Source: Hormiphora californensis
Lineage: Eukaryota > Ctenophora > Tentaculata > Cydippida > Pleurobrachiidae
Assembly (NCBI GenBank): GCA_020137815.1
Contig: CM035355.1
Span: 1 to 64,000, forward strand
Direction of reading: 5' to 3'
DNA: 64,000 nt
The position numbers were made by a program, and so were the translations under genes. Below, piece after piece: positions 42,622 to 52,733 of the stretch (the first letter of the stretch is position 1; each line of letters opens with the position of its first letter). The notes under the pieces were generated by a model. The model saw nothing but the letters and a program-made list of their open reading frames with translations, searched no databases and was not told the DNA's origin.

Positions 42622-43315
42622 AGCCTGTGCATTGTGCATAATGAAATGGATAAATTTTCATCCAGTTGCTGGCGATAGAACTCGATAGAGTTCGATTGAT
42701 TTACCATGACAACGGAGTTGGTTACCATACTAACCAGAGAATTCGTTGTAAAATAGTCCTTTCTTGCTATAAACTCGGCCTTTAGATAGAAAATTGATTT
42801 TATTCTACTCGCACTAATGCAAGGGCATTTCACAGTTTGGTGCCGTTATTTTTGTCTCTATTTTTAATAGGATTTTGGGATTAGACTGAAAGTATGGGAT
42901 CATTTGAGAAGTAGTGAAGATTTGAAAATGTTAGCAACTTGCCGGTTCGACAAACTAAACCCATATGATTCCAACTTCGGGTCGGACGAGGGGAAGCTTG
43001 CCTTTTGCGAACATAATAATGGGTGTGGAATACATGTCACAAAGACATGTGAGAGAGCTGATGCTTGTGAGAAATGTAACCTCCTGATGAGGTTGACCAA
43101 TTAAGTGAAATGTGATCAGATCAGCAGGAGAACAGCAGACGACCCGAAACAACTGTTCAAACTTGAAACCGTGTTCATGGCAACAGGACCTTAATGACGT
43201 GATCACGCGTGACTGTGCTGTCATGTCAGGAACACGCGGAGAGGAAGTTCTGTCAAAACCCATCAGGGTATTCAATTACATTATTATTAATGAATTTGTT
43301 ATTATTTATTATTAA
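42622..43315. other. Mostly unassigned; one Cys-rich short frame
   Basis: The + frame 42904-43104 contains CEHNNGCGIHVTKTCERADA then CEKC, a possible metal-binding cluster. It has no ATG start in the track frame and no identified family. It could be an exon or a remnant. Confidence 0.25.
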
Positions 43316-43784
43316 AGTGAGAGTGGACCGAATCAGAATCGGACAAGTTTGTTGTAGGTAGTAGGGATAAGCTTTCTGAGCATTTTGCGTTTTTGCCGCT
43401 CAAAATCGACCCACCCATCACTGAGATATTTTTGTTATGTTGGGAGAACTCCTGTTTAATCAGTATCTATAAAACATAATAGAAACAATCGTGGTGTTTT
43501 ACTAACACATTCTGAATATAAGCAGTGAGGTTGACATGTCCATGCAAAGAAGCAGGGCAATGCAAGCCTTCATATTAAAAGTTTAAAGAATGTGTTAGTA
43601 AAACACAAGGATTGTTTCTATCACGTTTGGTAAATATTGATCCAGCAGGAATTCTCCCAACATAACAAAAATATCTCAGTGATGGGTGGGTCGATTTTGA
43701 GCGGCAAAAACGCAAAATGCTCAGAAAGCTAATCTCTACTACCTACAACAAACTTGTCCAATTCTGATCCGGTCCACTCTCACT
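43316..43784. mobile_element. MITE family B, copy at 43 kb
   Basis: 469 bp, flanked by TTAA at 43312-43315 and 43785-43788, the usual AGTGAGAGTGG ends. Confidence 0.93.
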
Positions 43785-43895
43785 TTAATTATGAATTTGG
43801 TTCTCACATCACATTTGGTCAGAGCTCCCTTATCTCTGTTTTGCTTGTGAACCGTTGCGAATCTCTCTAATTGTGAGATATCTATCTCTCCTGCT

Positions 43896-45033
43896 ATGAG
43901 TGGTAGTACAGCCTCTGCTTTTAGTTTCAAAGACCGGCTGAGAGTGTATAGCGATGAAAGGGTACAGAGAAGAGTTTATGGTGAAGTGCAGGGCGAGTTT
44001 TTTGTTCAATACTCATGCTGGTATTAAGGATTCCTTCCCTAAAAGTTTGACTGCTGGCCGTAGTGTGTGGGATAGTTTAAAGTGTCCCAGTAAGAGTAAG
44101 ATCAAGGGGATAAAGAAGCCAGAACTAGAGGACTTCACAGAGAAAGTGTGCCATTTCCTAATGGAGAGGTGTTACCCTCTGCTTGATCGTCTTAGTAATG
44201 AAGTTGAGGACAGTGAAAGGAGGCTATTGGATAGTCAAGAGGAGTTGGTTGCTTCTCAGAGAGCATTGGTGGAGGCCCAGGGACAGCTTGTTAAGTTGCA
44301 GTGCGAGTTGTTGGAGAAGCGAGATAAGGAGATCTCTGCAGTACAGTCTACAGCAGAAGAGGAAATTAAGACCTTTTCTTCTGTCCTCAAGAAGCAATGC
44401 GACACTGCCCTGGCTCCTAAGCGAATCAGCACAGCAATTAGTAGTGCAACGGACGACAGGATGAGCAACGTGATTGTCCATGGGTTGTTGGATTGTAAAA
44501 GTGAAAACAACCACGATTTGGATATAGATGTCAGACGCCTTTTTGATTGTATGGGTGAGTGTACTACCGATGTTTGGGGTATGGAGCGCCTCGGTAGGTG
44601 CAAGGAGGGTACTGACCGACCAGTAAAGCTGCGGTTGAGTGGCCGGCATTTCCGAGATCGAATTCTATCCTGCAAGAATACACGGTCGCTTGTAGTGGAA
44701 AAACGGTAATGGAAAACGAAGATACAGTAAGACGACGCGCAACCGTGACCAATCAGGGCGCTAGTACGTGCTGACACATGAACTTTTTGCCGCGCGTTAT
44801 GCACCGTGCGTGTCTCCTTACTGTATTTTCATTACGGTAATTTGACTACAAGCAGCACTGATAGTCTGAAGAAATCTAAAGATTACAGTAAAACTTTCAT
44901 ATCCCCCGATCGTTCTCCCGAGGAGAGAGAGGAGAGGAGGAAGTTGGTTGCTGACCTGAGGGCGAGGAAGGAGGCGGAACCTGGGAAGACCTTTGGGATC
45001 AGAGGAGGCAAGGTTGTGGAGGTGGTGATTTGA
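43896..45033 (+). pseudogene. LINE ORF1-like protein, frameshifted and split by a MITE
   Basis: A likely start MSGSTASAFSFKDRLRVYSD (43896) shifts into the 43954-44709 frame. A long coiled coil (SNEVEDSERRLLDSQEELVA, SQRALVEAQGQLVKLQCELL) is followed by SNVIVHGLLDCKSENNHD and WGMERLGRCKEGTDRPVKLR, the RRM-like half of LINE ORF1 proteins. A MITE of about 160 bp interrupts near residue 245. Coding then resumes at 44860-45033 with SKDYSKTFISPDRSPEERE and FGIRGGKVVEV, the standard C-terminal motif. The protein would bind element RNA. It is related to the ORF1 remnant at 9380-10479. Confidence 0.75.
44690..44850. mobile_element. Small MITE inside the ORF1 frame
   Basis: Imperfect inverted ends of about 40 bp: GCTTGTAGTGGAAAAACGG at the left and inverted GCTTGTAGTCAAATTACCG at the right, both continuing to TACAGTAAG. 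Removing it roughly rejoins the ORF1 C-terminal motif. Confidence 0.7.
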
Positions 45034-45299
45034 GTGTGTGGGCGTGTGTGTGTGGACTGTGGGACTGATTATACATTAATTGCTAGGTTTTGTGACCAGA
45101 TTTTTGAGCATCAGAGCACTGGACATTAAACTGGATTATTATAGACATTATAACTTTATTATATATATTTTTAAGGGTTTGCAGCAAAGGCGAACCGCTC
45201 TGATGCTCCGTGTTACTAGGGTTTTTAGATTCTAGTATTCTACGGGGTCTGAGCGTGTATACAAATGCTGATATTATTATTATTATTATTATGAATTAG

Positions 45300-45713
45300 T
45301 GTGTACGTGCACGATTTCCTTCTTTAGTTACCAAATAGTCCGGAACAGCACAACTTCAGCTCGCACGAAATTTTTAATGAAGGAGCAGTCTGTCGCGTAG
45401 AAACGCACTGAACGAACGACTTCGACTTCGACGTGACATCTTCAAATTATAATATAGACTAGCACACCCATTGGGTGCACCTCAAGTAAGGGTTTTTTGA
45501 TAACCCACCCGGCTTCGCCGTGTGTGTGTGTTTAGCACCTCCCATCATTCCAACCCACTTAGCTGCCCTGTAAGGCCGACCCTTAGGAATTCACCTCTCG
45601 CCACATGTCCCCACACGAAAAGGTCACATGTCGGTGTTCTCCAGGTCGGGCCTCAGTTCACCCAGCAGACCACGCAGAGGGGATAGGGGATCTTACTCCC
45701 CCCTAGTAGTAGA
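45300..45713 (-). mobile_element. Abutting Helitron ends on the minus strand
   Basis: A 5' end TCTATATTATAATTTGAAG finishes at 45458. Immediately beyond it (45459 on) is a Helitron 3' end: CACCC-AAT-GGGTG hairpin, then TGCTAG. This is another head-to-tail junction like those in the two arrays. The outer limits are not defined. Confidence 0.55.
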
Positions 45714-45772
45714 GTCGATAACTACATCGACCTCTCCTAATTGTTCCAGTTTTTGTCACATCTGTTTGTTGG
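45714..45772. mobile_element. Family A end fragment
   Basis: TAGTAGAGTCGATAACTACA to ACATCTGTTT, then the match ends. 45773-46005 holds nothing firm; GACCTGGCTGCAAG recurs at 49979. Confidence 0.8.
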
Positions 45773-46429
45773 CCACATTGATGCCTGAGTGAGATCGAGG
45801 TCGCGCAGCGACCGAGATCGATCTCACATCTAGGTCTCCGGCCCGTTATTGATTTTAGAGCAAACTTTTTCAAAGACCTGGCTGCAAGGAACTACTGAAC
45901 CGATTTGCATCTCGTTTGTTGCTCTTGGCAGATAATTGTCTCTAGTTTTACGGAAAATACCCGCGAGCATCAGCATTTGGGGAATAGTGGGTCAAAATTG
46001 ACGCTAAACATGAGGTACTACCCGCATCCTCCATATCCTTAAATCGATAGTGTTTACGCAGTAAATACAGAGCGAATGCAGAGTGAATGCAGAGCGAATG
46101 CAGAGTGAATGCAGAGTGAATGCAGAGCGAATGCAGAGTGAATGCAGAGCGAATGCAGAGTGAATGCAGAGTGAATGCAGAGTGGTTCCAGAGTGAATAC
46201 GCAGTGAATGCAGAGTGAATACGCAATCATTGGGGATATCCTACCAGAACTGTTTACGCAGTGAATACAGAGTGAATACGCAGTGAATACAGAGTGAATA
46301 CGCAGTGAATGCAGAGCGAATACGCAATCATTGGTAATATCCTACCAGAACTAGAATGTAAATACTAGAATGTAAATACGCAGTGATAAAAAAATTGGAT
46401 ATTGTTGCTACAACCCGAAAAAAATTGGT

Positions 46430-46985
46430 TTTGTCTCTCTCTCTCTCTCCCTCTCTATCTCCCTCTCCCTCTCCCTCTCTATCTCTATCTCTATCTCTAT
46501 CTCTATGTCACTCTCTCTATCTCTATCTCCCTCTCTATCTCCCTCTCCCTCTCTATCTCTATCTCTATCTCTATCTCTATCTCTATCTCCCTCTCTCTAT
46601 CTCCCTCTCCCTCTCTATCGCTATCTCTATCTCTATCTCTAACTCTCTATCTCTCTATCTCTCTATCTCCCTCTCTCTATCTCCCTCTCTATCTCTATCT
46701 CTATCTCTATCTCTATCTCTATCTCTATCTCTATCTCTATCTCCCTCTCTATCTCCCTCTCTATCTCTATCTCTATCTCTATCTCTATCTCTATCTCTAT
46801 CTCTATCTCTATCTCTATCTCTATCTCTATCTCTATCTCTATCTCTATCTCTATCTCTATCTCCCTCTCTATCTCTATCTCTATCTCTATCTCTATCTCT
46901 ATCTCTATCTCTATCTCTATCTCTATCTCTATCTCTATTTCTATTTCTATCTCTCTATCTCCCTCTCCCTCTCTATCTCCCTCTC
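46430..46985. repeat. CTATCT-type microsatellite, left arm
   Basis: Hexanucleotide-rich (CTCTAT)n mixed with CCCTCT. The frames through it (Ser-Leu and Leu-Tyr repeats) are artefacts. Confidence 0.95.
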
Positions 46986-47396
46986 CCTTTTGTTTGCGTT
47001 ACCGGCCTCATGCCTGTTTGCTTGTGACTTACCATAATCGGCCATGTGACCTGCCATAATCGACCATGTGATTCCATAATCGACCTTGTGATCTGTCATA
47101 ATCAGCGATGTGACCTGTCATAATCGGCCATCTGATCTGCTTTAATCGGCCATGCGATCTGCTTTAATCGGCGACATGATCACGACGTGATTATGACCAA
47201 TCAAGGTCAAAAGGGGGTTTGAGGGGTGACCTCGCTCCGACTTCTATGCTCCAAGCACGGGTGTGACAGGGTTCGACATGAGGGGTGAGTGACATGGATT
47301 TCTTTAGATTTAGCTTGAAAAAGCATCGGTTTTGGGACCGTTCCCTCCTCCCAATAGCTTGTTGACAAAGCCCAAAACCAAGCTAGCGGAGGGGGA

Positions 47397-47477
47397 TTAA
47401 GAGCTCAAACCCCCTTTTGATTTATTTCTCCCGGCGAAAACTCTGTGGTCCCCAGCGTTGCCCGACTTGGCCGCCAT
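47397..47477 (-). CDS. Possible captured first exon in the palindrome loop
   Basis: The minus strand has ACAACATGGCGGCCAAG, a strong start context, opening a 26-codon frame beginning MAAKSGNAGDHR. Three CCAAT boxes lie upstream. The frame soon runs into the foldback arm. It resembles a housekeeping-gene 5' end picked up by the element; the source gene is unknown. Chance cannot be excluded. Confidence 0.35.
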   Translation of the reverse strand: MAAKSGNAGDHRVFAGRNKSKGGLSS

Positions 47478-47644
47478 GTTGTGCTGAAATGTGCCTCACT
47501 GGACCCATCTCTGGTCGAGCCTGTGTGTGTCAGCTCTGCTCTGTGGAGTATGTGACCTGAAATCTGAAGAGGAAGCCTTGAGACTGATTTTCTACCTGGG
47601 AACAAACTATCCTGAATTTGTCTGAAACTATCCGATTTCCTGTC

Positions 47645-47706
47645 TCGTCATTGGCTGCTGAGGGAACCAATCAGTGTGCACCATCTGGTGCCCTCCTATT
47701 GGCTAA
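47645..47706 (-). promoter_or_regulatory. Cluster of three CCAAT boxes
   Basis: ATTGG at about 47650, CCAAT at about 47669 and ATTGG at about 47697, all in the unique loop and 170-230 nt upstream of the minus-strand ATGGCGG. Confidence 0.4.
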
Positions 47707-48229
47707 CAAGATCCCCCCTGCAGTACTAAAGGAACCCGGATTTTCCACTCTGACAAGAAACTTCACTTTCACCAAAAGTCATACCACACCATTGTATGCC
47801 CGTTTGAGCTCTTAATCCCCCTCCGCTAGCTTGGTTTTGGGCTTTGTCAACAAGCTATTGGGAGGAGGGAACGGTCCCAAAACCGATGCTTTTTCAAGCT
47901 AAATCTAAAGAAATCCATGTCACTCACCCCTCATGTGGAACCCTGTCACACCCGTGCTTGGAGCATAGAAGTCGGAGCGAGGTCACCCCTCAAACCCCCT
48001 TTTGACCTTGATTGGTCATAATCACGTCGTGATCATATCGCCGATTAAAGCAGATCGCATGGCCGATTAAAGCAGATCAGATGGCCGATTATGACAGGTC
48101 ACATCGCCGATTATGACAGATCACAAGGTCGATTATGGAATCACATGGTCGATTATGGCAGGTCACATGGCCGATTATGGTAAGTCACAAGCAAACAGGC
48201 ATGAGGCCGGTAACGCAAACAAAAGGGAG

Positions 48230-49525
48230 AGGGAGATAGAGAGGGAGAGGGAGAGGGAGAGATAGAGATAGAGATAGAGATAGAGATAGAGATAGAGATA
48301 GAGATAGAGATAGAGATAGAGATAGAGATAGAGATAGAGATAGAGATAGAGATAGAGATAGAGATAGAGATAGAGATAGAGATAGAGATAGAGATAGAGA
48401 TAGAGATAGAGATAGAGATAGAGATAGAGATAGAGATAGAGATAGAGATAGAGATAGAGATAGAGATAGAGATAGAGATAGAGATAGAGATAGAGATAGA
48501 GATAGAGATAGAGATAGAGATAGAGATAGAGATAGAGATAGAGATAGAGATAGAGATAGAGATAGAGATAGAGATAGAGATAGAGATAGAGATAGAGATA
48601 GAGATAGAGAGGGAGATAGAGAGGGAGATAGAGAGGGAGATAGAGAGGGAGATAGAGATAGAGATAGAGATAGAGATAGAATTAGAGATAGAGAGGGAGA
48701 TAGAGAGGGAGATAGAGAGGGAGATAGAGATAGAGATAGAGATAGAGATAGAGATAGAGATAGAGATAGAGATAGAGATAGAGATAGAGATAGAGATAGA
48801 GATAGAGATAGAGATAGAGATAGAGATAGAGATAGAGAGGGAGATAGAGAGGGAGAGGGAGATAGAGAGAGGGAGATAGAGAGATAGAGAGATAGAGAGT
48901 TAGAGATAGAGATAGAGATAGCGATAGAGAGGGAGAGGGAGATAGAGAGAGGGAGATAGAGATAGAGATAGAGATAGAGAGGGAGAGGGAGATAGAGATA
49001 GAGAGGGAGAGGGAGATAGATGACAGGTCACATCGCCGATTATGACAGATCACAAGGTCGATTATGGAATCACATGGTCGATTATGGCAGGTCACATGGC
49101 CGATTATGGTAAGTCACAAGCAAACAGGCATGAGGCCGGTAACGCAAACAAAAGGGAGAGGGAGATAGAGAGGGAGAGGGAGAGATAGAGATAGAGATAG
49201 AGATAGAGATAGAGATAGAGATAGAGATAGAGATAGAGATAGAGATAGAGATAGAGATAGAGATAGAGATAGAGATAGAGATAGAGATAGAGATAGAGAT
49301 AGAGATAGAGATAGAGAGGGAGATAGAGAGGGAGAGGGAGATAGAGAGAGGGAGATAGAGAGATAGAGAGATAGAGAGTTAGAGATAGAGATAGAGATAG
49401 CGATAGAGAGGGAGAGGGAGATAGAGAGAGGGAGATAGAGATAGAGATAGAGATAGAGATAGAGAGGGAGAGGGAGATAGAGATAGAGAGGGAGAGGGAG
49501 ATAGAGAGGGAGAGAGAGAGAGAGA
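48230..49525. repeat. AGATAG-type microsatellite, right arm (two blocks)
   Basis: Blocks at 48230-49018 and 49153-49525 are split by a duplicated copy of the CGATTATG tandem repeat. They are the complement of the left-arm tract but longer. Confidence 0.95.
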
Positions 49526-50057
49526 CAAAACCACTTTTTTTCGGGTTGTAGCAACAATATCCAATTTTTTTATCACTGCGTATTTACATTCTAGTATTTA
49601 CATTCTAGTTCTGGTAGGATATTACCAATGATTGCGTATTCGCTCTGCATTCACTGCGTATTCACTCTGTATTCACTGCGTATTCACTCTGTATTCACTG
49701 CGTAAACAGTTCTGGTAGGATATCCCCAATGATTGCGTATTCACTGCGTATTCACTCTTCATTCACTGCGTATTCACTCTGGAACCACTCTGCATTCACT
49801 CTGCATTCACTCTGCATTCGCTCTGCATTCACTCTGCATTCGCTCTGCATTCACTCTGCATTCACTCTGCATTCGCTCTGCATTCACTCTGCATTCGCTC
49901 TGTATTCACTGCGTAAACACTATCGATTTAAGGATATGGAGGATGCGGGTAGTACCAAACATGAGCAATTATTTAAAGACCTGGCTGCAAGCTCCTACTC
50001 GGTCCTGGGGCAATCTGCGGGTACTGGGGGAATCTTCATGGCCTTGTGAGTATCAGT

Positions 50058-50274
50058 GGTCATCCGACATAATTGCCATACCTCGACGTGAAATTCGACC
50101 TGAATCTCGACCTGGAATGAGGCGCGCATTCGTAGTGAGCGAGACACAAAGACTAACGAGAGAGAAGAGTTGAAGCGCGACACCATTTGCTTACTGCGGC
50201 ACATCTCTCTGATGCGCGCCTCATTCCAGGTCGAGATTCAGGTCGAATTTCACGTCGGGATATGTCGGATGACC
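50058..50274. mobile_element. 217-bp palindromic MITE
   Basis: Ends CAGTGGTCATCCGACATA and the inverse; arms of about 75 bp end in ATGAGGCGCGC. A TA lies next to each end, which is suggestive of a Tc1/mariner target. Confidence 0.8.
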
Positions 50275-50451
50275 ACTGTATGGGAAAATACCCGCCGATT
50301 CATCACGATGCGAAATGAGGCCATAATTGACCTTTGAGTAGTGCTAGGTCAGCTAAAAAGGTCTCCAGAAACGGTCTATCACGCGCGATCTGCTGAAAAC
50401 GTGCTTTATATCGCGCGCACGTGAGTTCTTGCTCTCAACGGGCCGGGATCC

Positions 50452-50694
50452 TAAAGTACTCCCCAAACTACTATGTCCCTCACTCGGGTTTTGTGAAATT
50501 TCCCACGGTCATAACTCCATTCCCTGATGAGATAAAGACTTGAAATTTGTTTTGTAGGAAGAACTCGACATGATCTCCTCACAAAACAAATTTCAAGTCT
50601 CTATCTCATCAGGGGGCATGGAGCTATGGCTGTCTAAAATCCGGTCGCGTGCAGCAAGGGACATAATAGTTTGGGAGGACCTTTATTATTCGCG
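50452..50694. mobile_element. MITE family D, copy 3
   Basis: Complete palindrome from TAAAGTACTCCCCAAACTAC to the inverse near GGACATAATAGTTTGGG. Confidence 0.85.
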
Positions 50695-52733
50695 GAGCGA
50701 GAATAGGATGCGATGGATCCAAATCTGTTTGGAGCCTCGACACGACCTTTAACCCTTTAAGGGCGAGAAGGATTGGCTCGATAGATTTTTCTAATTTTTC
50801 GTTTATAAGTAGATATTATTACCACAAACTACCTCGAAAAAGAAATTTGAAGTTTCGACATGTAGTTTTTGCTGGGCCCACTGTGTCATATATGACTCTA
50901 TCGTCCGTAAGGGAATTCTAGTAACAAATGTCATTTGTGCAAAAGTATGGGTCCAATAGTCAAATTTTATGCTTTGAGGCAGTCTATAGCTATAATTTCT
51001 ACAATCTTGAACGGTTTTTACTAGAAAAATACCCCAAATTCTACATTTTGTATCATATATGACTCTATCGTCCCAATTGGTAAATTCTCCAAAAACATCC
51101 ATAACTCGGGCTAGAAAAGGAGCTAAGAGTCAAATCAGGGCACTAAACTGTGTAGAATCATCGCAGTTTAGTGGGGGTAGAGCACATATTTAGGTCGCTA
51201 TCTTGCCCCCTAATTGAGATAATTGGATAATTAGCCAATTATCTGTCCCACGCATGCTAATAAATAAAACTTTGCTTTGGGAAGGAGTTATGAGGCAAAA
51301 GGGGGCACTAAAATGTGTAGAATCATCACATTAGTGGGGTTAGAGCACATATTTAGGTCTCTATCTGGACCCCTAATTGAGATAATTGGATAATTAGCTA
51401 ATTAGTTGCCCTCCAGCGCTAAAAAATTCAATTTGGCGGAGTATACAAGACAAATGGGGGCACTAAAATGTGTAAAATCGTCGCCTTAGTAGGGGCAGAG
51501 CACATAGCTGAGTTTCTATTCCCGCTCCTAATTGAGATAATTGGATAATTAGCTAATTGACGGTTGCATAATCCCCCCTTTTCACCATATACCGTGGTTT
51601 CTGGCTAATCCTGAGCTCTTTTGTTCAATCTAAGGATCTTTACCCCATTTGTATCACCTTTGACTCGTTTTACACACTAATATAGCACTCAATACAACCC
51701 TAGACGCCGACTTCAGCTCTGTACAACCCCCTTGCTACTCCTAGCTAGACCTCTCATACACCATTATACTAAACGCCTTCTACAGATCATCTTTATTTCC
51801 GATGGAGTTCATGAGAAGTTTCCTTAGTGGCAAATGAGATTGTGAGAGTGATGAGGAGAAATAATGTAGGGGGAATCTAAACTGTGTGTCCAATAATAAA
51901 ATGGGAAACTGTAGTACATTAGGGGTTGAACGTCTTGTAGAAGCAATAGGATATCCCAACAAAATCGGTTAGGAAGGTGTATGGATCTCGAAATTATGAG
52001 AGGTCTAGGATTAAGCAAGAGGGTTCTAAAGAGCTGAAGGCGGTGTCTAGGGTTGTATAGAGTGCTATATTAGTGTGTAAAACGAGTCAAAGGTGATACA
52101 AATGGGGTAAAGGTCCTTATATTGAACAAAAGAGCTCAGGATTAGCCAGAAACCACGGTATATGGTGAAAAGGGGGGATTATGCAACCGTCAATTAGCTA
52201 ATTATCCAATTATCTCAATTAGGAGCGGGAATAGAAACTCAGCTATGTGCTCTTCCCCTACTAAGGCGACGATTTTACACATTTAAGTGCCCCCATTTGT
52301 CTTTTAGACTCCGCCAAATTGAATTTTTTAGCGCTGGAGGGCATCTAATTAGCTAATTATCCAATTATCTCAATTAGGGGTCCAGATAGAGACCTAAATA
52401 TGTGCTCTAACCCCACTAATGTGATGATTCTACACATTTTAGTGCCCCCATTTGCCTCATAACTTCTTCCCAAAGCAAAGTTTCATTTATTAGCATGCAC
52501 GGGACAGATAATTGGCTAATTATCCAATTATCTCAATTAGGGGGCAAGATAGCGACCTAAATATGTGCTCTACCCCCACTAAACTGCGATGATTCTACAC
52601 AGTTTAGTGCCCTGATTTGACTCTTAGCTCCTTTTCTAGCCCGAGTTATGGATGTTTTTGGAGAATTTACCAATTGGGACGATAGAGTCATATATGACAA
52701 ACTTCGGATCATCTCCTAGTTCTGAAGACCATA

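Larger units (their letters stand above)
43790..45292 (+). mobile_element. ORF1-only LINE copy with (ATT)n tail
   Basis: An ORF1-like frame is followed directly by about 250 bp of 3' sequence and an ATTATTATT tail at about 45272-45292. No endonuclease or RT lies between, so it is either internally deleted or a half-LINE. Confidence 0.65.
46014..49956. mobile_element. 3.9-kb giant palindromic foldback element with 8-bp TSD
   Basis: The ends are GGTACTACCCGCATCCTCC and the exact inverse. AAACATGA is duplicated at 46006-46013 and 49957-49964. Layered arms run from outside in: about 60 bp unique; an 11-bp tandem repeat (AGAGYGAATGC) plus related units; a CTATCT/AGATAG microsatellite; a 21-25-bp tandem CATAATCGGCCATGTGACC repeat; then about 200 bp unique. 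The loop 47409-47805 is unique. The right arm carries a 929-bp tandem duplication (48092-49020). Eight-bp duplications suit P or hAT superfamilies. No transposase is present. Confidence 0.9.

Noticed and set aside
42483-42833. 116-codon minus frame
   Set aside because: It runs through the 80-bp inserted element, so the frame arises by chance.
46383-49576. Long Ser-Leu and Leu-Tyr repeat frames up to 214 codons
   Set aside because: Translations of a hexanucleotide microsatellite.
45980-50020. Giant palindrome as a pure assembly artefact
   Set aside because: Set aside because an 8-bp target duplication flanks the element and the arms differ (right-arm duplication, microsatellite lengths); long reads would still be the decisive test.
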